Source: Elusimicrobiota bacterium (GTDB lineage: Bacteria; Elusimicrobiota; Elusimicrobia; FEN-1173). From it: a stretch of DNA of 64,000 nt. The stretch is from the NCBI GenBank assembly GCA_016721625.1, contig JADKHR010000001.1, forward strand, positions 2,666,001 to 2,730,000, in the 5' to 3' direction. This document shows positions 15,666 to 25,274 of the stretch, piece after piece. The number at the start of each line of letters is the position of its first letter. Positions within the stretch are counted from its first letter, which is position 1. Made by a program: the position numbers and the translations under genes. Under the pieces are notes generated by a model. It worked only from the letters and a program-made list of their open reading frames with translations, did no database searches and was not told the DNA's origin.

Positions 15666-17636
15666 TCATTTGGGCAAGGCTGTCAATTTGAGCCGCACCC
15701 GGATCGGGAGAATCACCGCTTGGTACCCGGCGAAGAGCAGACGGCGTTGGAGCACGAAAGACGTTCGGTTGTGGAGGAAGCGGGTCCAAAAGGTTTCTCC
15801 CTCAAAGGCCAACTGGCCCATGAAGAAGACCCTTTTGGGCCACTCCCGGCCCACCTGCTCGCAAATCCGTTCCAAGCCCTCGATGACGTCGGTTTCTAAA
15901 ATCATTTTCGATTCCGAATAAAGGCCCATGCGTTGGGAGAGCTGGACGTATTTGTCCAGGTCCGCCTGGACGGAGCCTTCCAGGTTTTCGATCTCGGCCT
16001 TGCCCTTGAACCGATCAGAGTCGATGACTCCAACGGAAACGAACACGAAATTCTTGAAGTGGCCCGGAAAAAGGCGATGAATGGAGAGGAGCGAGTGGAT
16101 CCCCATGCCGTTGTAGCCGTTCACGAGTAAGACCGCCGTGGGTTTGGAGGGTTGTTTCTTGGTGACCGGGGCTTCTTCCGGGAGTGGGAGATGGGTGAGG
16201 ATATCATCTAAATGTTGGAGCGCCTTGGCGGTGTCTTTGTAGTGCCGGTGAACCCAAACGCAGAAAGCAATGATCGCTCCGGTGAAAAGCAGGGTGACCC
16301 ATCCGCCTTCCCGAAATTTGATGAAAATGGTCACGAGGAGGATCAAGGCGGTCATCAGCATGCCTATCCCGTTGATCATCAACTTTTTGCCCCATTGGGG
16401 GCCCTTGTCCTTCACCCAGTGCCGGACCATGCCCAGTTGCGATAAGGTAAAGGTGAGAAAGACGTTGATGGAATACATGACCACGAGGATTTGAACCGAT
16501 CCCTTGGTGTAAATAAGGACGGCCAAAGCGGAGAGGCCCATAAAAAGAACGCCGTCTTTGATCACCAGCCGATCGGACAAGTTGGTCAACCGTCGGGGGA
16601 GCCAGTTGTCGATGGCCATGTTCGACATGACGCGGGGCCCGTCCAAAAATCCGGTTTGGGCCGCCACGAGCAAAAGCGCCCCCTCGGAGAAAAGCGTGAT
16701 GAGAAGGATGGTCCGGCCCAGAGGCCAGTGTTCCGTCACCTGACCGATCAGCACCGCGTTCAAGGTTTGGGTTTGCCCTGGCACGTGGCGAACGCTGTTC
16801 AGCACATAGTTAATTAAAATACCACCCGCAGTGAAAGCCAGGCTGAAGGCCATGTATTTCATGGTGCGTTTGGCCGTGGACACCCTGGGTTCCCGCAGGA
16901 TTTGGATGCCGTTGGAGACGGCCTCGATGCCAGTAAAAGTTCCGCCTCCCAGGCAAAAGGCCCGCATGAAAATGGCGGCCATGGCCAGGATCCCGATTTC
17001 GGAGATGCCCTGGCGGGTTTCCTGGACGGTGTCGTGAAGCATGGTGGGGAGTTCCGCCCCGTGGCTGAAGATGCCGTACAAAATGATGGCCGTGTGGGTG
17101 AACACAAAGATCAAAAAGATCGGGGTCAGGAATTGGACCGATTCTTTGATCCCCCGGAGGTTCAAGGTCATGAGCAGGAAGAGCGCCGCGAGGATAGCTG
17201 TGAACTTGAAGGCGAGGAGGTGCGCCGGTAAAAAGCTGAAAATCGCGTCCATGCTGGACGCGACGGAGATGGCCACCGTCAAAATATAATCTACGAGGAG
17301 CGCGGACCCGGAAATTAAACCCGGGTATGGCCCCAAAAGTTTGGAGGAGACCAGGTAGCCCCCCCCGCCCGAGGGGAAACATTCGATGATTTGGGAATAG
17401 CTCGCCGAAAGCAGGAAGACCGTGACCGCCATGGCCAGGCCCAGGGGAATGGCCAGGTGAGAGTAATGCCCCAGGGCCCGAAAGGCCTCCTCCGGACCGT
17501 AACAGGAAGAGGAAAGTCCGTCCGCCCCCAACCCCACCCAGGCGAAGAAGGCGATTAACGAAATATTATGAAAGACACTTGGATCCAGCGGGTTTTTTGG
17601 TTTCCCCAAGACCCAGTTCTTGATGTTTTTGACCAT
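15666..17636 (-). CDS. APC-superfamily permease, KimA-like (possible potassium importer)
   Basis: The 656-residue protein has twelve hydrophobic segments followed by a cytoplasmic domain (about residues 490-656). It begins with the family pattern GADGLSSSCYGPEEAFRAL and has GGGTFTGIEAVSNG. KimA of Bacillus subtilis has this architecture and imports potassium; other family members are annotated as amino-acid permeases, so the substrate is an inference. The start at ATG 17636 follows TAGGGGGGTGG. The leader ends in an intrinsic terminator placed 10 bases before the start codon, which implies strong attenuation or riboswitch control. The downstream ArsB-like permease shares the transcript. Confidence 0.78.
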   Translation of the reverse strand: MVKNIKNWVLGKPKNPLDPSVFHNISLIAFFAWVGLGADGLSSSCYGPEEAFRALGHYSHLAIPLGLAMAVTVFLLSASYSQIIECFPSGGGGYLVSSKLLGPYPGLISGSALLVDYILTVAISVASSMDAIFSFLPAHLLAFKFTAILAALFLLMTLNLRGIKESVQFLTPIFLIFVFTHTAIILYGIFSHGAELPTMLHDTVQETRQGISEIGILAMAAIFMRAFCLGGGTFTGIEAVSNGIQILREPRVSTAKRTMKYMAFSLAFTAGGILINYVLNSVRHVPGQTQTLNAVLIGQVTEHWPLGRTILLITLFSEGALLLVAAQTGFLDGPRVMSNMAIDNWLPRRLTNLSDRLVIKDGVLFMGLSALAVLIYTKGSVQILVVMYSINVFLTFTLSQLGMVRHWVKDKGPQWGKKLMINGIGMLMTALILLVTIFIKFREGGWVTLLFTGAIIAFCVWVHRHYKDTAKALQHLDDILTHLPLPEEAPVTKKQPSKPTAVLLVNGYNGMGIHSLLSIHRLFPGHFKNFVFVSVGVIDSDRFKGKAEIENLEGSVQADLDKYVQLSQRMGLYSESKMILETDVIEGLERICEQVGREWPKRVFFMGQLAFEGETFWTRFLHNRTSFVLQRRLLFAGYQAVILPIRVRLKLTALPK

Positions 17637-17646
17637 CCACCCCCCT

Positions 17647-17747
17647 AAAAAAAAGCGCCTCGTTCCGAAGGGAACGAGACGACGCGGATTACACCGATGT
17701 AAGGGCCTGTCGTATGCCGCCGTCTTCCCGTTAGGAACGTCCGGCTG
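17647..17747 (-). promoter_or_regulatory. Terminator-bearing leader of the KimA-like operon
   Basis: The leader of about 110 bases contains a CGAC/GTCG-closed structure (17712-17680) with an inner hairpin TTAC/GTAA around ATCGGT at 17702-17689. A terminator follows: arms CTCGTTCC and GGAACGAG at 17678-17659, then eight U at 17654-17647. The U-run touches the ribosome-binding site. Such a layout fits a riboswitch or antitermination control. I do not find the conserved blocks of the c-di-AMP (ydaO) riboswitch. Confidence 0.6.
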
Positions 17748-17753
17748 GGTAAA

Positions 17754-17781
17754 ATCTTACCAAATGCCCCCAGCTTGTCAA
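17754..17781 (-). promoter_or_regulatory. Sigma70 promoter of the KimA-like operon
   Basis: TTGACA (17781-17776) and TAAGAT (17759-17754) are spaced by 16 bases, with a predicted start near 17747. Confidence 0.75.
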
Positions 17782-17994
17782 GGGCGGAAACCCTCACTTT
17801 TTTCCAGGTGGGGGTCCTTTGACCAGACGTGGCGCTTCGGTTTACGGATATTGGGGCCCGATTAAATCAAAGGCCTCCGCAAGGTGGGGACCTGTATCTA
17901 ACCCTCCATTAAGTTGGTTGAAATGGTGCATCTAAACCGAATAGGGAACAACGGGGTCTTTTAGTGAAATCGGGCGTGGTGACATGGGGGGCGT
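17782..17994. other. Spacer between divergent operons
   Basis: This stretch separates the KimA-like promoter from the secreted-protein operon. I see no gene in it. A GGGGGGCG ribosome-binding site ends 6 bases before ATG 17995. A weak TTGAAA at 17919-17924 has no convincing -10 partner, so the promoter of the secreted operon is not identified. Confidence 0.5.
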
Positions 17995-20848
17995 TTGATG
18001 TTAAACAAGTTTAAAGGGCTCGAATTGGTTTTTATACCAATCGTTTTCGCCCTGGCGATTTCAAGAAGCGCGGGGGCGACCACTCTTTTCCAGGACGACT
18101 TTGAGGGGGGAAATTATTCCCAATGGACCGATACCTCCCCGTTGTCGGTCTGGTCCGTTACCGGGAACCCCGGAAACCAGACACTTTATCAAAGCAATAC
18201 CTCCACTGGCTTGCACGCCCAGATATATCGCTATCAATCCCTTCCGGCGGATTTCTCCATCCGTGCCAGCGTGCGGCCCATGGATTTCGGGACCCTCGGC
18301 GGCCGAATTAATCTTTGGTTCAGCCATAACGACGCCAACAACACCTTTTTCCTTGAAATCTCCTCCTTTTCGATTCGCATGGACAAAAAAGTGGGTAGCC
18401 CCAATACCGTCTTTGGCCCCCCCGTTTTTATGCCCTTCCTTCCCAATACCACTTACGTGGTGGAAATAACGGCGATTCGTTCCCGCTTGAGAGTTTATAT
18501 CGACGGCGTATTGAAAATCGATACGGTGGATACGGACCTCCGGGCCGGAAGAAAGTTCGGGCTATCCACCTGGCAAGCCGCCGCGAAATTCGATAACGTC
18601 ACCCTGGGGTCCATCGTGAACGAAGAGCGGGACTTCCCCCTCGGGGTCAACCGGCCGAACCTGTACTGGTACGGGACCTTGGCCCAGGAACAAGCCCTTC
18701 TGGATACCATCGTGACCTCCGGCGTGCGCCGGGTGCGGCTCAACATGAATTCCATGAAAGACAAACAGGACGTGAAAGAACACATCCTCGCCTGCAACAG
18801 CAAGGGGATAGAGGTCCTCCTCTTTTTGACCCTGACCGCGTTCAATGCCGATGAGTTTTATCCGCCGGGAACCGTGCCGGTGACTCCCGCGGCCAACTTT
18901 CGCGGATGGCATTGGCCGAGCTACCGGTTGTCGGACCTGGATACCGGGCTTTTTGACGCGCGGATTCGGGATCTCTTGACTTTCTTTAAGGCGAACCACT
19001 GCCGCCTTCGCGCGGTGGAAGTTGGGAACGAACCCGGTTGGGCGGCCTTCAACGGGGATTTGCCCCTGGGCGGTTCCTTCCGCGTGTACGACGACAGGGT
19101 GCCTGGCAATGACCCGGATTACCAGCGGATTCGCGTGGGACTGCGCAAACTGGGTCAATGCGTTCAATCCGCCAAAAACGCCGCCGACGAGATTTATGGG
19201 AGCGGTGAAATCTTGGTGGTGCTTGGCGGCCTCAATAAGCCGAAAAATCCTTATCTGACATCGATCGGGGCCAGCTTCACGCCGCCCGACGTGGTGATCG
19301 ATATCTTGAAAGGAACCCACCGAAGCCTTCCGCCGGGGTCCACGGATTACTTGAATTACCTGGATGGGATCGGGGTCCATATTTACCCCGACCTGGGCCC
19401 CTTCAACCCCGAGACGGTCTCCGATTTGATAAAGACCGACGTGGATGACCTCATGACGCCGCTCCTCCAAAAACTCCCCGCCCAAAAACCCGTTTGGGTG
19501 ACCGAATTCGGTTTTTCCACGGCCGCCTTCGCGGCGGGAAGGGATGAGCAGAGGCTGGGCGCCCTCTCTTGGCTGGTCCGCGGTTTATCCGATGACGCCT
19601 TCGCCAACGTCAACTGGAACCGTCTCTACCTGTTCACCTTCGACGATGATTCTTTCCAAGTCTACAACGGCGGCCTTATGCCCGCCGGGCGAATTTTCAG
19701 CCAGTATCCCTACGTCCCCATAACCGTGGAGCCGGACAACGCGCCGCCGTGGTTTCCCGGGGCCCCGATGGCCGTCGGGGGGGACCGATCGATCTCTTTG
19801 ACTTGGCCCGCGGCGGTGGATACGGGCGGGAGCGGGTTGTCCACCTATCGACTCGATGTCTCCAGCGACCACTTCGTCACTTTTGTTCCGGGGTGGAACA
19901 ACGTGGCGGTGGGCACCGGAACGGCCCTCACGGTGGCCGGACTTGATCCCGGGACGCTGTTTGAATGCCGCCTTCGCGGCCAGGACGGCGCCGGGAACCT
20001 TTCCCCCGGCGTCACGGCCTCCACCACCACCCGGCCCTTCATCGGTCCCTCCGGTTCGATCATCGCGGTCACCGCCCGTTCCGTTTCCGCCGCTTGGGCC
20101 CCCGCTCCGGGGGCCGTCCGTTGCACCCTCGCCGCCGCCCTTTCCCCCGGCGGTTTGACCGATCCCACCACGGTGCAGGCAGGGACCGGCGTTTCCGGGG
20201 GCTCCCTTTCCGGACTTTCTCCCAACACCGTTTATTGGCTCTTCGCCAGCGCCTGCGACAACAGCCTCTGCACCCCCTTTGTTCTATTGGATTCCACCGT
20301 CACTTGGGCCAATACCCCTACGGTGGCGGCCGCTGGGGTTCGCCCCCAGGAGGTTCAACTAACCATCGATCCCCAGGGAAACCCGCCCGGAACGGTTTAC
20401 CGCATCGAGAAAAGTGAAAACGGCGGAGCGTTTACAACCCTGGCCGCGGGTTCCTCCCTTCAATACGTGGCGTCGGGGCTCACCGCCGGCGCCCGCTACG
20501 TATTCCGGGTCCTGGCGCAAAACCGCTCGGGTCTGTTCAGCGGGACCTCTCCTCCCATGGAGGTGGTCCTTCCCCGGAAACGGTGGAGGCCGCCCGGGCT
20601 TATCCGTCCCCTTTTCAACCCGGCCGGGGGGCCCGGGCATCACCTTTGATCAACTTCCGCCCCAAACGACACTGCGTATCTTTACCAACGCCGGGGAATT
20701 GGTGGCCGCGCTGACCACGGACGATTCCGGAAAAGTCCTATGGGACCTGGCCAACCGGGAAGGAACGCCCGTGGCCAGTGGGGTTTATTTGGGTGTGGTT
20801 GAACAAAACGGTAGTAGAAAGATTTTGAAAATCCTGGTGCAAAAATAA
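17995..20848 (+). CDS. Secreted clan-A-like glycoside hydrolase with FN3 and FlgD-like C-terminus (two frameshifts)
   Basis: The repaired protein is about 951 residues. A signal peptide (ending SAGA) leads to a LamG/jelly-roll-like domain (about 30-205). A TIM-barrel glycosidase follows (about 215-575) with the acid/base motif AVEVGNEPGW and the nucleophile motif PVWVTEFGF. Then come three FN3-like modules and a C-terminal FlgD-like domain ending LKILVQK. The frame breaks at CCCC 20572-20575 and GGG 20635-20637; one added base at each restores TVEAARAYPSPFQPGRG and GITFDQLPP. It leads a three-gene operon of exported proteins. The polysaccharide attacked cannot be named. Confidence 0.8.
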
Positions 20849-20879
20849 TGGCTTGGTGATGGGCGTGGGAGGAGCGGAA

Positions 20880-23800
20880 ATGAAAATTAAACTTTGGATG
20901 GGTCTGGGTTTAATTCTGTGCGTGTCGCCGTTTCTTTCGGCCGAAACCTATTACGTTGATTCACAATTTGGACAAGACGCCTGGAACGGAAAATCTTCTG
21001 CACTCCCTTCAACGGGATGCTCTTCTAACTGTGCCGGTCCCTGGAATACCCTTGGTAAAGTTTATGCCAGTTCCGCTTCTTTTCGTCCAGGCGATTCCAT
21101 CTTGCTGAAGAAGGGAAGCGTTTGGGGAGAGGGGCTTACTGTCAAATTCTCAGGAAGTCCCAGTGACCCGATTTTGATGGGGGCTTACGGAGCCGGTAAT
21201 GCCCCTCTCATTTATCCTCCCATCCCCATTGTTTCTTGGATAGGGGGGCCCTACGTTTGGGAAGCGGCTGTCCCGCAAAATCCCTCGGAGAATGTCTGGG
21301 TGGATGAGATTCGGCAAGAAGTGGCGAGGACGCCCAACGCGGATGCGGCAGGGAATCCGGTGTATTTTACGATTGAATCCACCGGCCCTCTGGCCACACA
21401 ATTTGTGGTCAAGGATGAAGCGAGTTTGCCTTTTCCGATGGCCAACGAGGTCATTGGGTCAACCGTCGCCCTCCACATGACCAAATGGACACTGGAAAAG
21501 CTTGTGGCGACGGCCTATGACTCCAACACCCGCCGGGTCACCCTTAGTACAGCACCCAAGGACTGGGTTTTGGTTCCCGAAGGCCGGTTTTTTCTCATGG
21601 GGAAAAGCAGTTTCATTGACCAGCCAGGGGAATGGGCGTGGGAGAATGGCTCCCTGTATCTTCGCCCTTCCGATGATCAAACCCCGACGGGCCGTTCGGT
21701 CACTGTGTCGAGGAGCGCCGGAGGCTTGGTGGTCCGTGGGGTTCAAGATATTCAAATTGAAGGCGTGTCTATCCAGGGGGCCGATCCTCAGGCTGTTTTA
21801 ATTGAAAACTCAAGCGGAATTTCGCTAAAAAAGCTCCAAATCAAAGATTCCGGAAGAATTGGAATCCTCTCTCAACTATCAAACAACGTTAAAATCGATG
21901 ATTGCGATATCTCGAATAGCGGTAAAAATGGAATCCTGAATTATTTGACCGACGACGTCACCATTTCGAACAACAGAATTAAGAACAGTGGAACCACGGT
22001 CCAACATATTGGTTGGGGTGCCATTTTCACGGCCTCATCCACCCGTGTCAATATTTTAAACAACGCTATAAACAATAGCGGGTATCATGGGATATCGGCC
22101 AGCGGGGACGATACCCTCGTTCAAAACAACATCATCGAAAACGTTTGCTGGCTTTGGGACGATTGCGGCGGCATCTACACGAACGCGAACAACGGAGAGC
22201 GTCCGAGAACCGGAACGATCCGGATTATCGGCAACATCGTTAACGGCATGAAGAACACCCTTTCCGGAGGCATCTATCTGGATGACTTGTCCCATAATGT
22301 CATCGTGCAGGACAACACCATCCAAGACGTGGCTGGGTTCGGCATCTATATACACAATAGTTACAACAATTCGATTTCTGGGAATACCATTTTTAATTCG
22401 AAAAACCCATCGATCTGGTTCCGGGAAGACAACGGAAATTTCCCGGTTGGAGTCACGCACGACAACACATTAACCGACAACCTCTATTTCCCGGGTCCCG
22501 AAGCCTGGTCCATGGTGGAGCATGTCCGATTTTTTCCACACGAAAACTTTGGCACCTACGATCGAAATGTTTTTTGGCACGATTTTTTCCACCAGCGCCG
22601 GAAACACCAAGGATTATCAAAAGAATAAAATATTCTATTCCTTGTCGGATTGGCGCACCCATTTGATTACCCAGGATCCCCAGATTGCCCGGGGTCCCCT
22701 GATTGAGAATAATTCCTCTGAAACGGCTTCGTTTTATGAGTTCCGCCCGCTCCGTCCCATTGAACCAGAACTTATCGCGAATGGAACGTTCAATTCAAAT
22801 GCCAGCTCTTGGTCCCAATGGACAACCACCGGGGGAGGGGCCATCGCCTGGAACGACACGGTCGCTTGCGGACATGCCGGCGGTTGCCTATCCGCCGTTT
22901 ATAGCGCCGGTTCCTCAGACGCCATGACGGTGAGCACTCGTTTCCCCGTGGATACGACGAAACTTTACGAGGCTCGCTTGGACCTACGGAGCCAAAAACC
23001 CGGAAAAATGTGGCTCGTCATTCGACACAATTCGCTTGGGAGTCCAGATATCCGATATGAGTTCAATATGACGCCGGGGTCGTGGAAAACTATTTCCCAC
23101 GTCTTCACGGTAACCGTTACGACCCCGGCGGCCAGCTTCTGGCTGGAGACCCGAGGCGACACCTCGGATTATCAGTTCGACAACGTCTCTTTCCGGGCTG
23201 TGAATGTCACCCCGAACGACTTGACCAAAGCGGTTGAATTGCGGGTCAACCAGCAGGCGACTCCCCAAACTTTCCCGCTGTCGGGTCCCTACGTGGACGC
23301 CCGGAATAACACCCTGGCGGGCGCCGTGGTTTTGCCTCCATTCTCGTCAATGGTCTTAATCCCCGCGTATAACAACGACGACGGTTCCTGCAACAACCTG
23401 GAAACCCATTTCACCGCGCCCGGCGATTGCCCCACGGCGGGACCGCCGGACGTTACCCCGCCTACCGTTGCGCTGTCGTCGCCGAGCGCCAACCAAACGT
23501 TCACGACCCATCAAACGGTTTCAATCGAGGGATCCGCGAGCGATGATGTTTATATTTCAAAAGTTCAATTTTTTCTGGACGGCGTTCTTTTCAGCACGGA
23601 CACCACGTCTCCGTATTCGACCCCATGGCCCATAACGAAGGCCGACAACGGAAATCACACGTGGTCGGCCACGGCCTTCGATGCGGCGGGAAATTCTTCC
23701 ACCACGGCCGTTGTCCCGGTCACCGTCACCATTGAAACGATTCCTCCCACCGTGACCCTGAGTTCCCCGACAGCCAACGCGCAGTTCTTTACGCGCAAAC

Positions 23801-25247
23801 GGTGCCCTTGTGGGCCGCGGCGACGGACAATGTGGGGGGGGGGATCCGCCGGGTAGAATTTCTATTGGACGGATCGGTTTTTGCCACCAGCACGGGCCCT
23901 TTCAGGGGATCTTGGCCCATCACGGCTGTTCAGAACGGGACGCACACCTGGTGCGCCCGGGCCTTTGATTTGGAAGACAACAGCGCCGTTTCTTCCACGG
24001 TCACGGTCCATCTCAAAATCGACGACGCCCGGTTTGTCTCCCAAACCGTCCCAGCTAAGATGGTGGCGGGCCGTGTTTACCCTGTCTCCGTCGCCATGCG
24101 AAACACCGGAAGCGTTCCTTGGACCCGTGGGAACCAATACAAATTAGGTTTCCCCAGCGGGATAGGAACGCCGGACACCCTCTGGCTTGGGACCACAAAC
24201 CGTGTTCTCCTTTCCACCTCCGATTCTGTGGTGAACGGTGAGGATAAAATCTTCGCGTTCACTGTAAAAGCCCCCACCACCACAGGAAACTACAATTTCC
24301 AGTGGAAAATGGTCCAGGAAGGGCAACACTGGTTTGACGACATGTCCCCAAATGTCGCGGTCAACGTCTTTGTGGACACCACCCCCCCGCAGATCCTATT
24401 GTCCACTCCGACGGCCAGGATCCGGGTAACGTCCCCACAAACCCTGTCGATCCATGCCGATGCCGCCGATGACGATGGAATCGCCAAGGTCTGGTTCATC
24501 TTAGACGGCGTCACGGTGTCCACGGTGACGACCGCGCCCTTCACGTATGATTGGTCGATCACCTCGGCCCTGAACGGCACGCGCACCTGGTCGGCGACAG
24601 CCTTTGATTTCGAGGGACACAGCACCACGGTTGTTCCCGTCCCGTTGACCGTGGATGTCGACGTCACAAATCCGCTCGCCCCCGCCGCGTTGGCCGCGGA
24701 GGGCAAAACAAGGTCGCTGGTTTTGACCTGGCCCCCGTCCACAGACAGCGGGGGGAGCGGGCTGGCGGGGTATCGAGTGGGCGTGGCCCTGGACGCCGGC
24801 TTCGCCGGTTTTGTCGATGGATGGAACGATTTGAACGTGGGCTCAACAACGACCGTGACGGTGTCAGGGGTCGAGCCGGACTCGGTGTATTACGTCCGCG
24901 TCCGCGCTTTTGACGGAGCCGGTAACTTGTCTAACTTTCGGACGGTCTCCGTTCGAACGTTGCCGGAAGCCTCTCTCACGGTGGACACGGCCCGGGCCTA
25001 CCCGGTGCCGTTCCGCCCAGGGCGCGGGGCCACGGGGGTAACGTTCGACCGGACGCCGGAAGGAGCGGACATCCGTCTTTTCACCAACGACGGCCGGTTG
25101 GTCAAAACCCTCGCGGGCAATTCCAGCGGCATGGCGATCTGGGACCTCACCAACGACGAAGGCATACCCGTGGCCAGCGGAGTTTACTTGGCGATTATTG
25201 AAAAAGACGGGGGGCGGAAACGCTTGAAGATCGTGGTTCAGAAATAG
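20880..25247 (+). CDS. Secreted right-handed beta-helix protein with Ig-like modules (two frameshifts)
   Basis: The repaired protein is about 1455 residues. The start at ATG 20880 follows GGGAGGAGCGG; a signal peptide ends FLSAE. Residues about 25-580 form a right-handed beta-helix (repeats such as NNRIKNSG, NNAINNSG, GNTIFNS), the fold of pectate lyases and other polysaccharide-active enzymes. Next are a carbohydrate-binding-like module (about 600-820), Ig-like repeats, an NBR1-type Ig module, an FN3 and a FlgD-like C-terminus ending LKIVVQK. Frame breaks lie at the T-run 22583-22588 (one T too many) and near 23792 (one base short). The gene sits 31 bases after its neighbour and 27 before the next. 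Confidence 0.78.
24768..25246 (+). repeat. C-terminal module repeat, copy 1
   Basis: These 479 bp, coding for an FN3 module and the FlgD-like C-terminus, match 27513-27991 over the same length without gaps and with few differences. The paired genes are adjacent, so gene conversion or recent module copying is likely. Confidence 0.85.
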
Positions 25248-25274
25248 AATCCGAAGGCTTGGGTGGGAGAAGAT

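Noticed and set aside
17647..17747. c-di-AMP (ydaO) riboswitch upstream of the KimA-like gene
   Set aside because: The gene context fits, but the conserved GAATCCGTCAGCTAACCTCG-like block is not present in the leader. I keep it as an unassigned attenuator.
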